Shown here: positions 35,453 through 47,900 of the stretch, in pieces
How positions within the stretch are numbered: the stretch's first letter is position 1
How the letters are laid out: every line of letters begins with the position of its first letter
DNA from: Kalmusia sp. IMI 367209
Taxonomy: Eukaryota > Ascomycota > Dothideomycetes > Pleosporales > Didymosphaeriaceae
Assembly (NCBI GenBank): GCA_027946365.1
Contig: JAPEUQ010000007.1
Coordinates: forward strand, 1-64,000
Direction: 5' to 3'
Length of the DNA: 64,000 nt
Notes under the pieces: generated by a model
The model's database searches: none
The model's input: the letters and a program-made list of their open reading frames with translations, nothing else
What the model was told of the DNA's origin: nothing
Made by a program: the position numbers and the translations under genes

Positions 35453-37405
35453 TCATTTCATAGGTGTGAAAACAAGCTCCAGTTTTCCTGGGACCGCAGT
35501 AAATTGATCCTTCATGTCCTTCCAGACACGGGTACCATCTTCTCCCGGTGCCAAGGACACGTGGTATTTGCTGAGCAGTAGCGCAGTTACGAATCGAATC
35601 TCTGCAAGCGCCAAATTTTTACCGATACAAGAGTACCGGCCGATGTTGAAAGGATTGAACGACTTCCGGTCAAGTACTAACTCGGGGCGTGAGTACCATC
35701 TTTCCGGAATGAATTCGTCCGGCTGTTTGTACAAACGCTCCACTAATCGAATTCTGTTAACGTGTCAAACTCAGGCTACCGGGCATGGAGATACTTACAG
35801 CGACCTATCGTGTATCGAGGTGCAATAACAACAGTGCGGCCTGGGATGTAGGTTCCTGCAACGGTCATTCCTTCCGGTGGGGTCTCCCGGTAGCCACCTG
35901 TTGGAACCGAAGGGTGCAGACGAAGGATTTCATTGATTACCCCGTTTAGGTGTTCGAGATTTTTTAGCCCCTGAGTATCGTAGATCGATGTGAGCGAATT
36001 GATCTCCTTCCGGACTTTCCCAGCGTGGTGAGGGTAGGTAGCCAATCGATAGAACAAATTCGTCATCGTCGAAGCCACAGTGTCACTACTGGCGTTAACT
36101 TTGTCCAATCATCAACGTAAATCAAGCATTATTTACCTGCCTGCTACAATAAGCGCTACGGAGTCTCCATTCAGAAGTTGTTTATCCCTTGAGATAGTGC
36201 TCTTGAGTTTCGCATGTCGAATTAACCAGGACGATATCTATGTATTTAGCCACCGATCATACGAAACAATTCAAATGAGAAACCAACTCACATTGGCGTC
36301 ATTATTTTCAACCTGACGAACACGTTAGCTCTGCCCTTTGCAATTATGTAACAAACAACTCACGTGAATTTGCTCAGACATCCTTTGAGCACACCATGCA
36401 ATCATTTTGTTCCAATCTCTGATTATGGGAATAACCGGGAAACTAAATGCTAGTTGGGCTAGCCATGGAACGGAGCTGATGGGTCCGAGAAGGCTGAGTG
36501 CCCGCCGCAGTAACACGACTGCATAGTGCCACTTCTTGCTTTTTAGCATATCGAAAGATGTGGCGAAAGCGAAATCCCCCATAACATCGAACGCGAGGAA
36601 GTAGAACCATTGCGTCATATCAATAGGTTGTCCTGCCGTACTCGCGATGTGTTTCTCAAGTTGTACTCCATGCGATTGGATACGCTGCTCGTAGCCCGAC
36701 ATCGCTAAAGACCCACGTATCAGAAAGTATCCGACGCATTTCCATTGGAACAACTTACTCTTGTATGTTATGGCTTGTTCCCAAGCTCGACGACGTTCGT
36801 CGTGTTGTTTCTTGCTGCGGATGGTGTTAAGTGCGTATAATGGTAAAAGTATATCATACCAAGACGATTTAGTGCAGTTATTCTGAGATCCGTTGATTGC
36901 CGCCGTAGCTTCTGGATGAAAAACGGTAATCTCAGTTGGGCCTAGAGATAATCAGCTGGTTTGATGTTTGACCTGGGATAAGACACTCACCTGTCCGTAC
37001 AAAGTCGCCATATTGTTTATGCAGCTTGTCCAGCACGATGTGGTTTTTGGAGTCTAGCGAATGCACTGTATGCCAAAGCTTGGTAATACCAGCCAATGTA
37101 GGTCCGGGGAAGTTTCTTAGCCGATGAAAATATGTGCGATAAATGGCAATGCTCAGAAAGAGAGAAAGCATGTAGCTCCCAAGTACTAATGCTGACTCCT
37201 CGACACCGGTGCGGAGGTTACCACCTGAGTATTTTCCAGATGCTATTGCGATGAGTATGACCACGTGTGCCCAAAAAAGGAACGGTGCCTTCATGTGATG
37301 CTCCCCGCGAATGAAGATACCAAGGTGGATGGCAACACCCACAATGGATGCTATGAGCATATGTTTTGCGAGCTCTTGGTTCGCCATATAGATTGAGTCC
37401 GTCAT
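35453..37405 (-). CDS. Cytochrome P450 monooxygenase
   Basis: Seven exons on the - strand: 37,405-36,991, 36,941-36,759, 36,704-36,364, 36,312-36,292 (21 nt), 36,237-36,137, 36,088-35,799 and 35,742-35,453; 546 residues with all junctions in phase. The N-terminus has several hydrophobic segments (GVAIHLGIFIRGEHHM, then two more before YRTYFHRLRNFPGP), typical of ER-anchored fungal CYPs with an extended membrane region. The I-helix motif is AGSSDT (about 352-357), the K-helix ExxR is EILR (407-410), the PERW motif is at about 463-466, and the heme loop is FNIGRYSCIG with Cys 489. All hallmark residues are present, so the enzyme should be functional. It resembles the group often labelled high-nitrogen-upregulated or CYP67-like P450s. 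Substrate unknown; it is divergent from the UbiA-like stub. Confidence 0.88.
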
Positions 37406-38326
37406 GGCTAGTGTTTTATATGAAAGTTTAGAGCTTTTGGCACAGATCGAGACGAGTCTTGGGAGTATGAAGTGAAGGCAAAAGTTATCAAAGTCAGATC
37501 TGCAGAATCTTATGTGGCGTAGAATGATTTGGCCCCCGAAGATATAAGCTAAACGAGGAATATAGAGACAAACGTAGTATTGCAGCTTGCCACTTATTAG
37601 AGCCATTATAACTTTTCAAGAAACCTTTTTCCGAAGCTGCGGTAGGGCGAGTTTTGTTCGGACATCACACTGGATTCGTGATTCCCAAGATGGATGGGGT
37701 GTGGCTATCAGCGTTTATTTTACCCGGACATCCCGGAGCAGAAGCAAAACTTTTAATATCACGGACACAGTCAGTTCTCTTGGCGTGCATATAAACCAGG
37801 TCTAACCAAGCTGAGGTGTGCTGAGAGGTGCTTCGGTATTAGAGATAGCAGCCTGAATTTAGCTACATATGTGGGGTTGAGGCGAAGCACGAATCTCCAT
37901 CTAAAAAGTCACTTCTTGAAAAGGGCAATATTCCGACCAACAATCTAAGATTTTTGGTCACTACGCTAGCGCCCGGCCTCGCCATGATTTCGGACAATAG
38001 CCACCTAAAGTCTTAACGAGTGGTTTCGGATCAAGAAGCGTTGTGATTTACTAGGTGCATAGTAGAAGTGCGTCGGATTCCGGTTGGACATACTGTATGC
38101 ATGATAAATATATACATTTGACGATACGCTTGATGTACATTCTCTTGCTTTCGCATCGTTATCAAAACCTAAACGGGAACCCATTCTTTTGGACGTGGCA
38201 ATATGATTACCACATTAGTCTCTGATTCTCAAGTCGACGATAAGGGAAAGCTACCGACGGTATGTTTGAAGCCCTCGCGCGAGACCGTCTTTATATACAA
38301 ACCCACAACTGACAGTTTTGAAGCAA
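37406..38326. promoter_or_regulatory. Divergent promoter region P450 / UbiA-like stub
   Basis: About 920 bp between the divergent P450 and UbiA-like genes. A perfect 10-bp palindrome CTCGCGCGAG lies at 38,274-38,283, the type of site a zinc-cluster regulator could bind, but this is speculative. An ATG at 38,204 opens a short frame that may be an upstream exon or leader. Confidence 0.35.
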
Positions 38327-38533
38327 ATGCATCTTAATCGGAGGGCAAGGTCGCCACTTCAATACATGAAAACAATCTGGCTGTTTACTAGGAGCGATCT
38401 GAAGACCATTGTAGGGCCCAGCACGTTTTTCGCTGTGGTATGCGCCTTCGCCGCGCCGTCAATATTCGCTTGCGATCCACTTCCGGGCTTTCTCATTCTA
38501 AGGCGTATCCCAAAGACAGTTTTCTGGGTCTAG
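38327..38533 (+). pseudogene. UbiA-like prenyltransferase/terpene cyclase, truncated N-terminus
   Basis: From the ATG at 38,327 the frame encodes MHLNRRARSPLQYMKTIW, then LFTRSDLKTIVGPSTFFAVV, CAFAAPSIFACD and ILRRIPKTVFWV, then stops exactly where RIP-like repeat DNA begins (38,534-38,538). The pattern (SDLKT at the start of helix 1, then a helix and a second hydrophobic segment beginning ILRRIPKTVFW) matches the N-terminus of fungal UbiA-superfamily membrane enzymes, a group that includes prenyltransferases and the Fma-TC-type sesquiterpene cyclase. The Asp-rich motifs needed for catalysis lie downstream and are absent. The frame is open upstream to about 38,318, so the exact start is uncertain. 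Confidence 0.7.
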
Positions 38534-40080
38534 TGTAACCTAAATCTAAATCCTATAGTAGGTATTATGGAGGTCTAGAGTTATATACTAATATACGTCT
38601 AATAGATAATTAAGTATCTCTTTAATTAAGAGGAGTATATAATAATCCTTAATAGTAATAGTATTAAGTCCTCTATAGTTAATATAAAGTTATAATATTC
38701 TATCCTTCTTTAAAATAAATAAAATTAATACTTTAGTAGGGCTAGTACTATGTCTAATCTACCCCTTTTAAGAATATCTTCTAAGTACTCTTAGAGTACT
38801 TAAAGTTTACGTGCTAAAAGGTTATATAAAGATTTATAGAAAGGTTTCTTCCCTCTATAATAGGGATTATATAGTTAGATTTTTAAATTTTAGAAAGTAG
38901 ATACTACTTCCTTATTAAATATATTACTATATTTATATAATATATCTAGAAGGCTTAGTATTTACGCTATATATGCTTTATTAATATAAGTAAGACGCTC
39001 TAAGCTTATACTAGTAGTCTATAGAACTCTTAAAAGGAATAGATTAAAGCTAGTTTATTTAATTTCCTTTTAAAATTTTATATAGTAATAAGTTATATAG
39101 TAGCTTTAGTATAACCCTAATACTATATTTAAGTATTATAACTAAGATAGATATCTCCTTCTTATAAGAATAGATTTCTTAGTAAAAGAGGAACCCTTTT
39201 TATTAATATTATAGACTATAGTTATTATATAGTATTAAACACCCGTATTATCTATTAAGTATACCTAGAGTATATAAGCAGTGTAGATACTCTAATATTA
39301 GGCTCTAATCTATTCTAGTTTTAGAAACTCAACTCCTTTAATAGGTTATAAGTCTATCTCTATAGTAATCCTTTAATTAATTAGGCTAATATTAGTTTAT
39401 AAGTTAAAAATAATTTAAAGTTATTATTCTAGATCTATATTTTTAGCTACGCTATATATATGTTTTATGCCTAGTAGAATGTATATTAGTAGATATCTTA
39501 TTATCTCTAAGTTATTAGTAAGGCTTAACCTTTTCCTACCTTATTAATTTATATAAGGATTTAATTTAGGTTACTACTTTAATATTTATTTACGTAGTAG
39601 TTAACCTTATTATATTTATAGTATATAATATTTCTTTTATTAAGAGGTTTACTTCTACTATTAGGTATTTAGTAATTTAGTATAGCCTTCTTATATTTTA
39701 TCTTTAATATATAGCGGCTATACTATTCTTATATTAATAATACGCGGCGTAGATTCCACTTAAATATAGAGTCTAACGTAATAAGGTCTTCTCTTATAGT
39801 AAATACTTAATAATAGTTAGTAATTATCCTTTATAGCTTAGATTTTAATTTTAAGAAAAGGTGTTATACCCTTTATTCCTCAGTGTAGGGTGTAAGTTAA
39901 TCCTTAATAATATTAAGATAGGTTATAAAAGAATAGACTATTTAGTCCTTTTACTATATAACTTAAATATATACTATAGCTACTTCTAAACTACGATTTA
40001 CTAGATTAAAAAGTAAGTTAAGTATATACTACTTAAAATATTTTTAGATAGATATCTCCCCTTCTACCTTAAAGATATAT
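38534..40080 (-). mobile_element. Degenerate Ty3/gypsy fragment, copy 2
   Basis: Matches about 9,500-11,040 along its length (for example CCTAAATCTAAATCCTATAG at 38,539 against CCTAAATCTAAATTCTATGA). Differences are almost all transitions, with this copy richer in A and T, so it is the more mutated one. The reverse transcriptase YLDD block of copy 1 (near 9,340) lies beyond the point where copy 2 begins, so copy 2 is truncated at the junction with the UbiA-like gene. Confidence 0.8.
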
Positions 40081-41987
40081 TTATAATATATATACTATAA
40101 CTTTTTAGGTTACCTCTAAGTATTATATTACCTAGATAACTTTATCTACGTCTAGTAAGAATTTTTATAATAAAAGTAAAATATTATCTTATATAAATAA
40201 AAGAATTTATAGTATTTCTTTAAATTTCTATTTTTATATTTAGCTAGATCTTTAGGTTTAAGCGTATACTTATTATATATTAGTAGAAGTATTCTAGGTA
40301 TATTTTATTTATATATATTAATACTTTAGGTTTTAGCCTCCTTAGTAGGAGTAGTTAGGCTAGGAGTTTAATTTAAGTTTTTAAGTTCTATAATTTTAGT
40401 TTTAAGGGCGCGTAGTTATTATAGGGCGCGAAGTTTATTATATCTCCTTTTAATAACTAAGATACGCTCTTCTAGCATTAAAGAAGGGCTATAATTATAT
40501 ATATATTATTTTTCTTTTATATATTAGATTAGAGCGTCTTTATTATCCTAAAAAGTTATAGATAAGGTTTATTCTTTATTTACTATTTATATAATTTTTA
40601 GAGTTATTCTTAGACTATTATAACTAAAGTATTATTATATAAGGTCTAGTTATAAATAATAGTATATACTTTATACTAGAATTAATAGTAAAAGGATGAC
40701 TTTAGTTATATTAAATAAATAATACTTAACTTCCTAAAGAAAGTATATAGTATAGGTTTTATATAGCTTATTTACTTAGCTTCCTTAGCGCACTAGACCC
40801 TATTAATTCTAATATAATATACCTTAATACTATAGTAACTTTATAATGTCCTTATTATACTAACTAGTTCTAAGATTATAACTTAGGTTAAATATAAACT
40901 CTATAGGAGAGTTTATATATAGTTTATATATTATCTAACTAGATACTCTATTATAGAGTACTTTTTATAGAATACTCTTTACTATACTAGTTCTCTTAAA
41001 ATAGTATTAGTTATCTTTTTAAAATCTTCTAAATCCTTTTATATTTAATATTAGTATAGACTTTATTAATAGTCACTTTAACCTAGTAACTAAATCTAGT
41101 CTATATAGTTATTTAACCTTATAATAGTTTAAGCTTTACTTACTTAAACGTCTTTATAACCTAAAAATATATAAAACTACTATAAACTTTATATCTAAAA
41201 AAGTTTACTTATTCTATATATAATAACCTAGATATCTATTATCTTATTACCATTATTATTTAAGTAGCGCGTCTAGTCTAATCTTACTATATTAAAGAGA
41301 ATCTTATATATCTAGATAACGCTCTTATTATCTAATAACTTATAGATAAACTTTTAGTTATTATTTTCTATTACTAGAACGGCACCTTTAGTACTTATTT
41401 AGTATATAATACTCTAAAGTTTTTATCTCTATAGTAGTATTATATATTTATTAAAGGTAATTATATCTATATTCTTTAGGTTTACTATTACTATCTACCC
41501 TAGCTTATATATCTTAAGCGCCTACTTTATATTTAAGTATAAAGTCTTCTACTACTCTCTTTTATACTATCTTTTAAGTATTTTATAAACTAGATAAATA
41601 ATCCTATAGTCTTTATATAATATAACTATCTCTAATTAGACTCTATATACGTATTATATAAAATCTATAAGGGCTCTAATATATACGTCATTATTTATAG
41701 AAAAGATAGTAGGACTGATAGTAGTAGATAATTAAGGTAAAGTTAATTTTAATATATATATTTTTATAGATAAAGTAGAAGCTAGATAATATATAAATAA
41801 TAGTTATTAATATAAGATTACGCAGCTTACGCGGTATACCTAGCCTAGTAGAGAAGAAGGAGAATATTATAAAATAGAGAGATTACTATTTATAATAATT
41901 TATTAATGGAGGGAGGACTATAACTCAATATAGCTACTACTATAATAGACTTATCCTTAATAGATAGTATATATACCGTATCCTCTC
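40081..41987 (-). mobile_element. Decayed LTR-retroelement sequence (copia-type?)
   Basis: Positions about 40,620-40,870 match 52,290-52,530, and 40,980-41,985 is the reverse complement of about 51,270-52,270, so the same element family lies in both orientations in this block. Read as in the 51,900 copy, a segment resembles the GKGTxxLESN region upstream of copia integrase, which is weak evidence for copia. Positions 40,859-41,000 are a direct repeat of 45,437-45,600. No frame is open. Confidence 0.5.
40859..41000 (+). repeat. LTR-like direct repeat, copy 1
   Basis: Starts CTAACTAGTT, contains GGTTAAATATAAACTCTATA, and matches 45,437-45,600 in the same orientation with mostly transition differences. 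It also contains the short palindrome AAACTCTATAGGAGAGTTT. It is a candidate solo or terminal LTR. Confidence 0.5.
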
Positions 41988-44922
41988 CAGTGTTGCAAAT
42001 TTTTAGTAATTAATATTACTTAGTATTACTTAGTATTACTAAATAGTATTAGTAAGTAATTACTCAGTTACTAATATATTTAGTAATTCCTCAGTTACTA
42101 ATTACTAATTACTAATTACTAACAAGAAAATTTAGTAATATTTAGTAATTACTCAGTTACTAATTAGTAACTGAGATTACAAATAGTAGAAATATATAAG
42201 AGAAATATAGATATATCGTTTATAATATATTATATTATACTATAGTTATAAGATAAATAGTTATTTAGACTATTTAAGCTATTAAAGTCGTGTTTTTAAT
42301 TTTAAGATTATAAAATTAGTAGTAACTACTATAAATACCATTATAATTTAACGTAGAACTATACTTTACTATAATTATATATAAATTATATATAAAACTA
42401 TACTAATAACTTATTAATAAATAAAAATAATTTGAATAATTATATAAAATGATAATATTCTACTATAGAAGATAAATATCTTAGCTATCTATAGATAGAT
42501 AGTAATACTAAAGATTTAAAATTACTAGTTATAAAGTCTAATTTAAATATTATAATTAAAATAAATATTACAATGAGATAAATAGTTTAAACTCATCTTA
42601 GAATAGTAGAAATCATTTAAAACAGTTAGTTAAATATCTAGAAAATAATTTATTAAAAACGCTATTTTCTACTACTAGCTATGAACGTATAAAAAGTCTA
42701 TTTAGTAGTTCTAATAGAAAATACTAGTTATAGTAATAATTTATAATATTATAATTATAATAATTAATAAAAGCTATAGAGTTCTATATAACTATAATAA
42801 TTTAATTAAAATTACTAAAATGACTTAATTGAATAATAAGAAAATAATTTATTTCAAAAATACCAATCTTAACAATGAGTCATAAGCGTAGTCAATAACT
42901 ATAAAAAACGGAAAATACTAGCTATAAAATCTAATATAAATAGTATAACTAAGCTATTTTATATTACTATCGTAGGACCTTAGCGCGGCCCTAATATTGC
43001 TGAAATTTTCTAGATTATATAATCTAAAGGGTAGAAAATAATTTTTAAAAACTAAAAAATTTAACTATCTCTATAAGTAGCTTAGTAGTTGACTTTTTAA
43101 AAATAGATTAACTAGACTATTTTAAGTTATAAAAGATTATAGAATCTAAATACTTTATATTTATATATAATAAAAATAGAATATAGAATTTTATATATAA
43201 CGAAACCCATATAAGATTAAATAAAAAAATAGTTTTCTATATAATTACTACTTATACTTTATCTTTTTACTATTTTATCTTTTCTCTATTTTCTAATTAT
43301 ACTTTCTAATTATATAAACTATAATTACTACTATTAGTACTATTAGAACTAGTAATGCTAGTAGTTAATTTATCTTCTAATTTATCTTCTTCTAAATCTA
43401 TTATAGTATTATTACTAGCAGTAGCTACTTATTTTCCTTTATTTCTTCTAGATCTTTTATTTTTTTAAATAATAGTTTATTATCATTAATTTCTTCTTCT
43501 TCATCTTCTACTATATTTCTATCTTTTAATATAATAAGTTTTTAATAGTACTAGATAATAGTCTATTTCTTTTTAGTAACTATATTACCTACTTTAGAAA
43601 AAGTAGATTCACTAGTATTAAAAAGTAGATAAAATAGCTAAATAGTCTTTAGCTATTCTATATATAATAGGAAATCTAGTTTTATTAGAATTATAATAGT
43701 CTTTTATATTAATATCTTTAGGAACTCTAGTTTTAGTTAAATAAAGCTCTAGCTTATTTTCTATTATTAAATTATTAATATTATTACTAGTAATATATAA
43801 TTCATCATCACTACTATTATTATTTAAATCTAAATCTAAATCTAAATTTATAGGATTATTATTATTATTATCTATAATACTAGAATTATAAAATTTTTTA
43901 TATTTATTATAGATTTCTATAAAATAATCTTTTATATCGTCAATAATTATAGGGCTATAGTCTAATTTATTAAATATATCTAATTTAAATTAAGGATTAA
44001 GAATAGTAATAAGATATAAATCTTTTAATTTTTCTATATTAACTACGCTTATAACTAGCTATCAAAATTGGTTTTTTTAAAAAAATTAATTTCTTATTCC
44101 TTAATTAAGTATTTTGAGTAATTCTAATTAAATTATTATATTTATATAGAATTCTACTACTTTTATTAATTACTATAATTATAATATTTTAAATTAATAC
44201 TATAATTAGTATTTTCTATTAGAACTACTAATTATACTTCTTATACATTTATACTTAGTTATAGAAAGTAGCGTTTTTAATTAATTATTTTCTAGGTATT
44301 AAATTATATAATTTAAATAATCTTAATTATATTAAGATTAATCTAGACTATACTTTTAGGTATAGTAGTTAATCTTATTATACTATCTATATTAGACTTT
44401 ATAACTAGTACTTCTCGTTTTTAGTATTAGTATATAGTAATAAATAGTTAATAAACTTATCTTATATAGTAAAATATTAGTATATTACTTTATTATTTAT
44501 ATTGTTTCTATCTATTAGTAGAATTTTATTAATAATATTTAGTAAACTATAGTTTTACTATAAATTATTATAGTTTTTATATAAGTTACTATTGATTTTA
44601 TATTCTTAAAAACAAAAATATAACTTAAATAACTTAAATAGTCTAAATATCTATATATCTTAAAACTATAGTATAATATAATATATTATAAACGCTATAT
44701 TTATATTTTTCTTATATATTTCTACTATTTTTAATCTCAGTTACTAATTAGTAACTAAGTAATTACTTAGTATTACTAAGTTAGTTACTAATTACTAATT
44801 ACTAATTATATTTACTAAAAATCTCAGTTACTAATTACTAACTTAGTTACTATAAGATAAATTAGTAACTGAGTAATTAGTTACTAATATTATATAGTAA
44901 TTACTAAAAATTTACAACACTG
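41988..44922 (-). mobile_element. Internally deleted hAT relative (2,935 bp)
   Basis: Starts CAGTGTTGCAAATTTT and ends AAAATTTACAACACTG, the same short terminal repeat as the 6.47-kb hAT element (one G-to-A change at the right end). Long inverted arms (about 41,988-42,900 and 44,045-44,922) are complementary, for example GTTTATAATATATTATATTA near 42,220 with its complement near 44,680. Between them lies only the C-terminal part of the transposase. Its N-terminus, the minisatellite and the second ORF are missing, as in a Ds-like non-autonomous derivative. Arm sequences differ clearly from the first element, so it belongs to a sister family. No 8-bp target duplication is visible. Confidence 0.8.
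43320..44040 (-). pseudogene. hAT transposase, C-terminal remnant
   Basis: Corresponds to 12,150-12,840 of the larger hAT element, including the dimerisation block (TRFPII-type and ESTFSKVG-type words on the - strand near 43,590-43,690). It ends abruptly at about 44,040, where the right inverted arm begins. Frames are interrupted. Confidence 0.75.
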
Positions 44923-47900
44923 AATTAAACTTACTTAAGATTCTAAATAGCTCTCTTAGTAATAGACTATTTATTAAAGATTTTAAAGAATTATTTAACT
45001 TTAGCTTTAAAGTTATTATAGTCTTTAATAATCTAGTTAGTTATATCTCCTTTAGTATTTTCTTCTTCTAAGTATTAGTATATATAGGGTTAGATCTATT
45101 TAAAAGCATCGCCTTATATAAGATATAAGGTAAAGATTACCTTCCTACTATTTTTTAAAGTTAGACTATTAAAAAGTATAAATTTAATTAGAGAAGTTAA
45201 CTATTAGTATAAGATTATACTCTATAGTAGAGGTTAAATCTTATAAGCTTATTTTTAATAGAATCTATACTATAGTTTTAGCTAGAGGTAGGGGTTCCGT
45301 TTATACTTATATTAAGGGTGTTTAAGATGTTAAAGCCTAACTCGGGATAGCTAGTTCTAAGAGGTTAATAGTTAGTTCTTAGATAGGAGTATAGTTAGAA
45401 AATAGATAAGAGATTAGAGAATTTAAATAATAGATTACTAACTAGTTTTAAGGTTATAATTTAGGTTAAATATAAACTCTATAGAAGAGTTTATATATAA
45501 TTTATATATTACCTAGCTAGGTACTCTATTATAGAGCGCTCTTTATAGAGCGCTCTCCTTAGTATACTTACTATAGAGTACTCTTTAGAGAGCGGTCATA
45601 TAACTTAATATTTATAATATAGTTATAATAACCATTAGCAAATAAAAGCTAATAATTATATATAAAATAGACGTAGGCCCCTTTAGAATTTTAGATCCTA
45701 ATATCCTTCTAAGATAAATCTATAATTAATACTTATATAAACCTTTTTATCTTATCCCTTAATTATTTATCTAAATCTATCTCCTCTATCTATATTAATA
45801 AAGTAATAGATATCTATTTACTTAATTATATTTAGGAGTATCCCCTATAATTATCTACTTAAATAAGATATAAAAGTCTAGATATATTATTATCTTTAGT
45901 ATACTAGATGGTTCTCTACTTTAGCTAGGCTTATAGAAGCAGCGTTCCTAAGTTAAAACATAGTAATAGAGTTTTTAAGCTTTAGTAAAGTAGATATTAT
46001 ATTTTTAGGATTAGATATTCTAGCTCTACTAGGTTAGTATATACCCTAGTAGGTATCTATCTCCCTATAATCTTCTAATAAATTATATTCTATTACGCCT
46101 AGCTCTAGTATTTATTTAGGGGTTATAAGTCCTAAGAATTCTTCTTTATCTATATAAGTTTTTAACTACTTACTAGCTATACTCATGCAGCTCACGTAGA
46201 GTCGGCGCTTAAAGCTTCTAATTAAGTAGCTAGCTAGCTATAATTTTAGTTAGCTTAATTACTTTACCCCTAAGCTATTACTTAATAATAGATTTAAGTT
46301 TAGAATTTACTAGCTCTAATAGTTTAGATTAAAGCTTAGAAATATTATAAGCTTTTTCTAGATTAATCATTTCTCCTTTATAAAGAATTTTAATAACTTT
46401 TACTATTTCTTCTTTAGAAATTCCTTAATTAGTCTTTCCTTTATAGTAAAGTATTTTATTAAAAGTTATATTTTATATTATAATTATTTAATTAAGTATA
46501 GAAATTTATATTCTATAGATATTAAAAGCTTAGTAGTCTACTAAATATTTAATATAAGCTTTAGGATTTACTTTAAATCTTTATTTATTACGCCTAGCTA
46601 TGCGCCCTATTTAAGGGGTAAGTTTAATAGTTATAGATATAGATTCTACTTTAGTCTAAATATAGATCTACTATAGCTATCCTTATAATTATAGGCTTAT
46701 AGTATTAAAAATACTATTAAAACTAACTATTAAGGACTTCGTTGGGTGATTATAAACTATAGATAGTAGAAGGACTTATTCTATAAAGCTATACTACTAC
46801 GTCTATAATTTTAGGCTAAAGCTTAATAGGAGATTTATACTAATTCTTATTTTTATAGCTTTTATAATAATCTTTTATTCTACTTACTCTAATACTTCGT
46901 TTGACTTATATATATATAGCGGTAGTATAATAATCTTAATTTCTTTTTAATTTATTTATTCTTTATATCTTAATTATCCTCTCTAAGGAGTATTACTATA
47001 TTATTATCTTATTAAATTATTATAATCTTAAGCTTATACTTTATTACTATACGTCGTGTAAAGCTTTTAATAACTAATATAATTTTTAAAATTATCTTTT
47101 CTTAAAGATTATTATTATAGATCTTTCTACTAAAATCTTTTTTTATAATTAGTATCTATTCTTTACTTAAATATTTTATAGGTATATTAAAAAAGATTCT
47201 ATAAAATCTAGTAAAAGGGTTTAGATAATCTTTTCTTTAGTTATTATAAAATTATCTACATAGTATATATTATTACGTAGTATTTATAATATCTATAGGG
47301 TATCTTATTTATATATATATTATATATATTATATATAAGAGCTTATAGCGCCTTTAAATCTAGGTATTCTAAGTATTAATACTAGAGTTTTTTACTATTA
47401 GTCTTAAAATTATTTTACTAGGATAGACGCTTCATGCAGTATTAATTATACTTATAACTAATAGATAGTAGAGAATTAGCTTATATTTTAAAAACGTGAG
47501 GTTATGTTTACTAATTAGCTTAGTAAGTATAATACTCCTTTTTAATATTTCTAGATATAGTATATTATTTAAATTAAAATACTAGATTCTAACCTTCTTT
47601 AAATAAGCTTCTAAGATAATATTAATATAAAAATCTTTAATAACTTTTATATTTATAAATAATAAATCTTTAGAATACTTATTTTCTCTTTATTTAAAAC
47701 GCCTTTAAGTAGGCGATCTCCTATATCTAAGATTAAAAATATTTATATTCTTACTTCTATACTTTCTATAGAGCTTATTTTCTTAAAGAATCTTAAAATA
47801 AGTAGCTCTTAATTATTAACTAGATAGATAGTAGCGTCTCTATCTAGAATAATATTTTTTAAAAAAGGATATACTCTAAATATTATAGTAGAGTAGACTC

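Noticed and set aside
37406..37606. N-terminal extension of the P450 to an upstream ATG at 37,606
   Set aside because: The frame is open, but the upstream part (Ile/Arg/Cys-rich) looks unlike P450 leaders. The ATG at 37,405 gives a normal-length protein.
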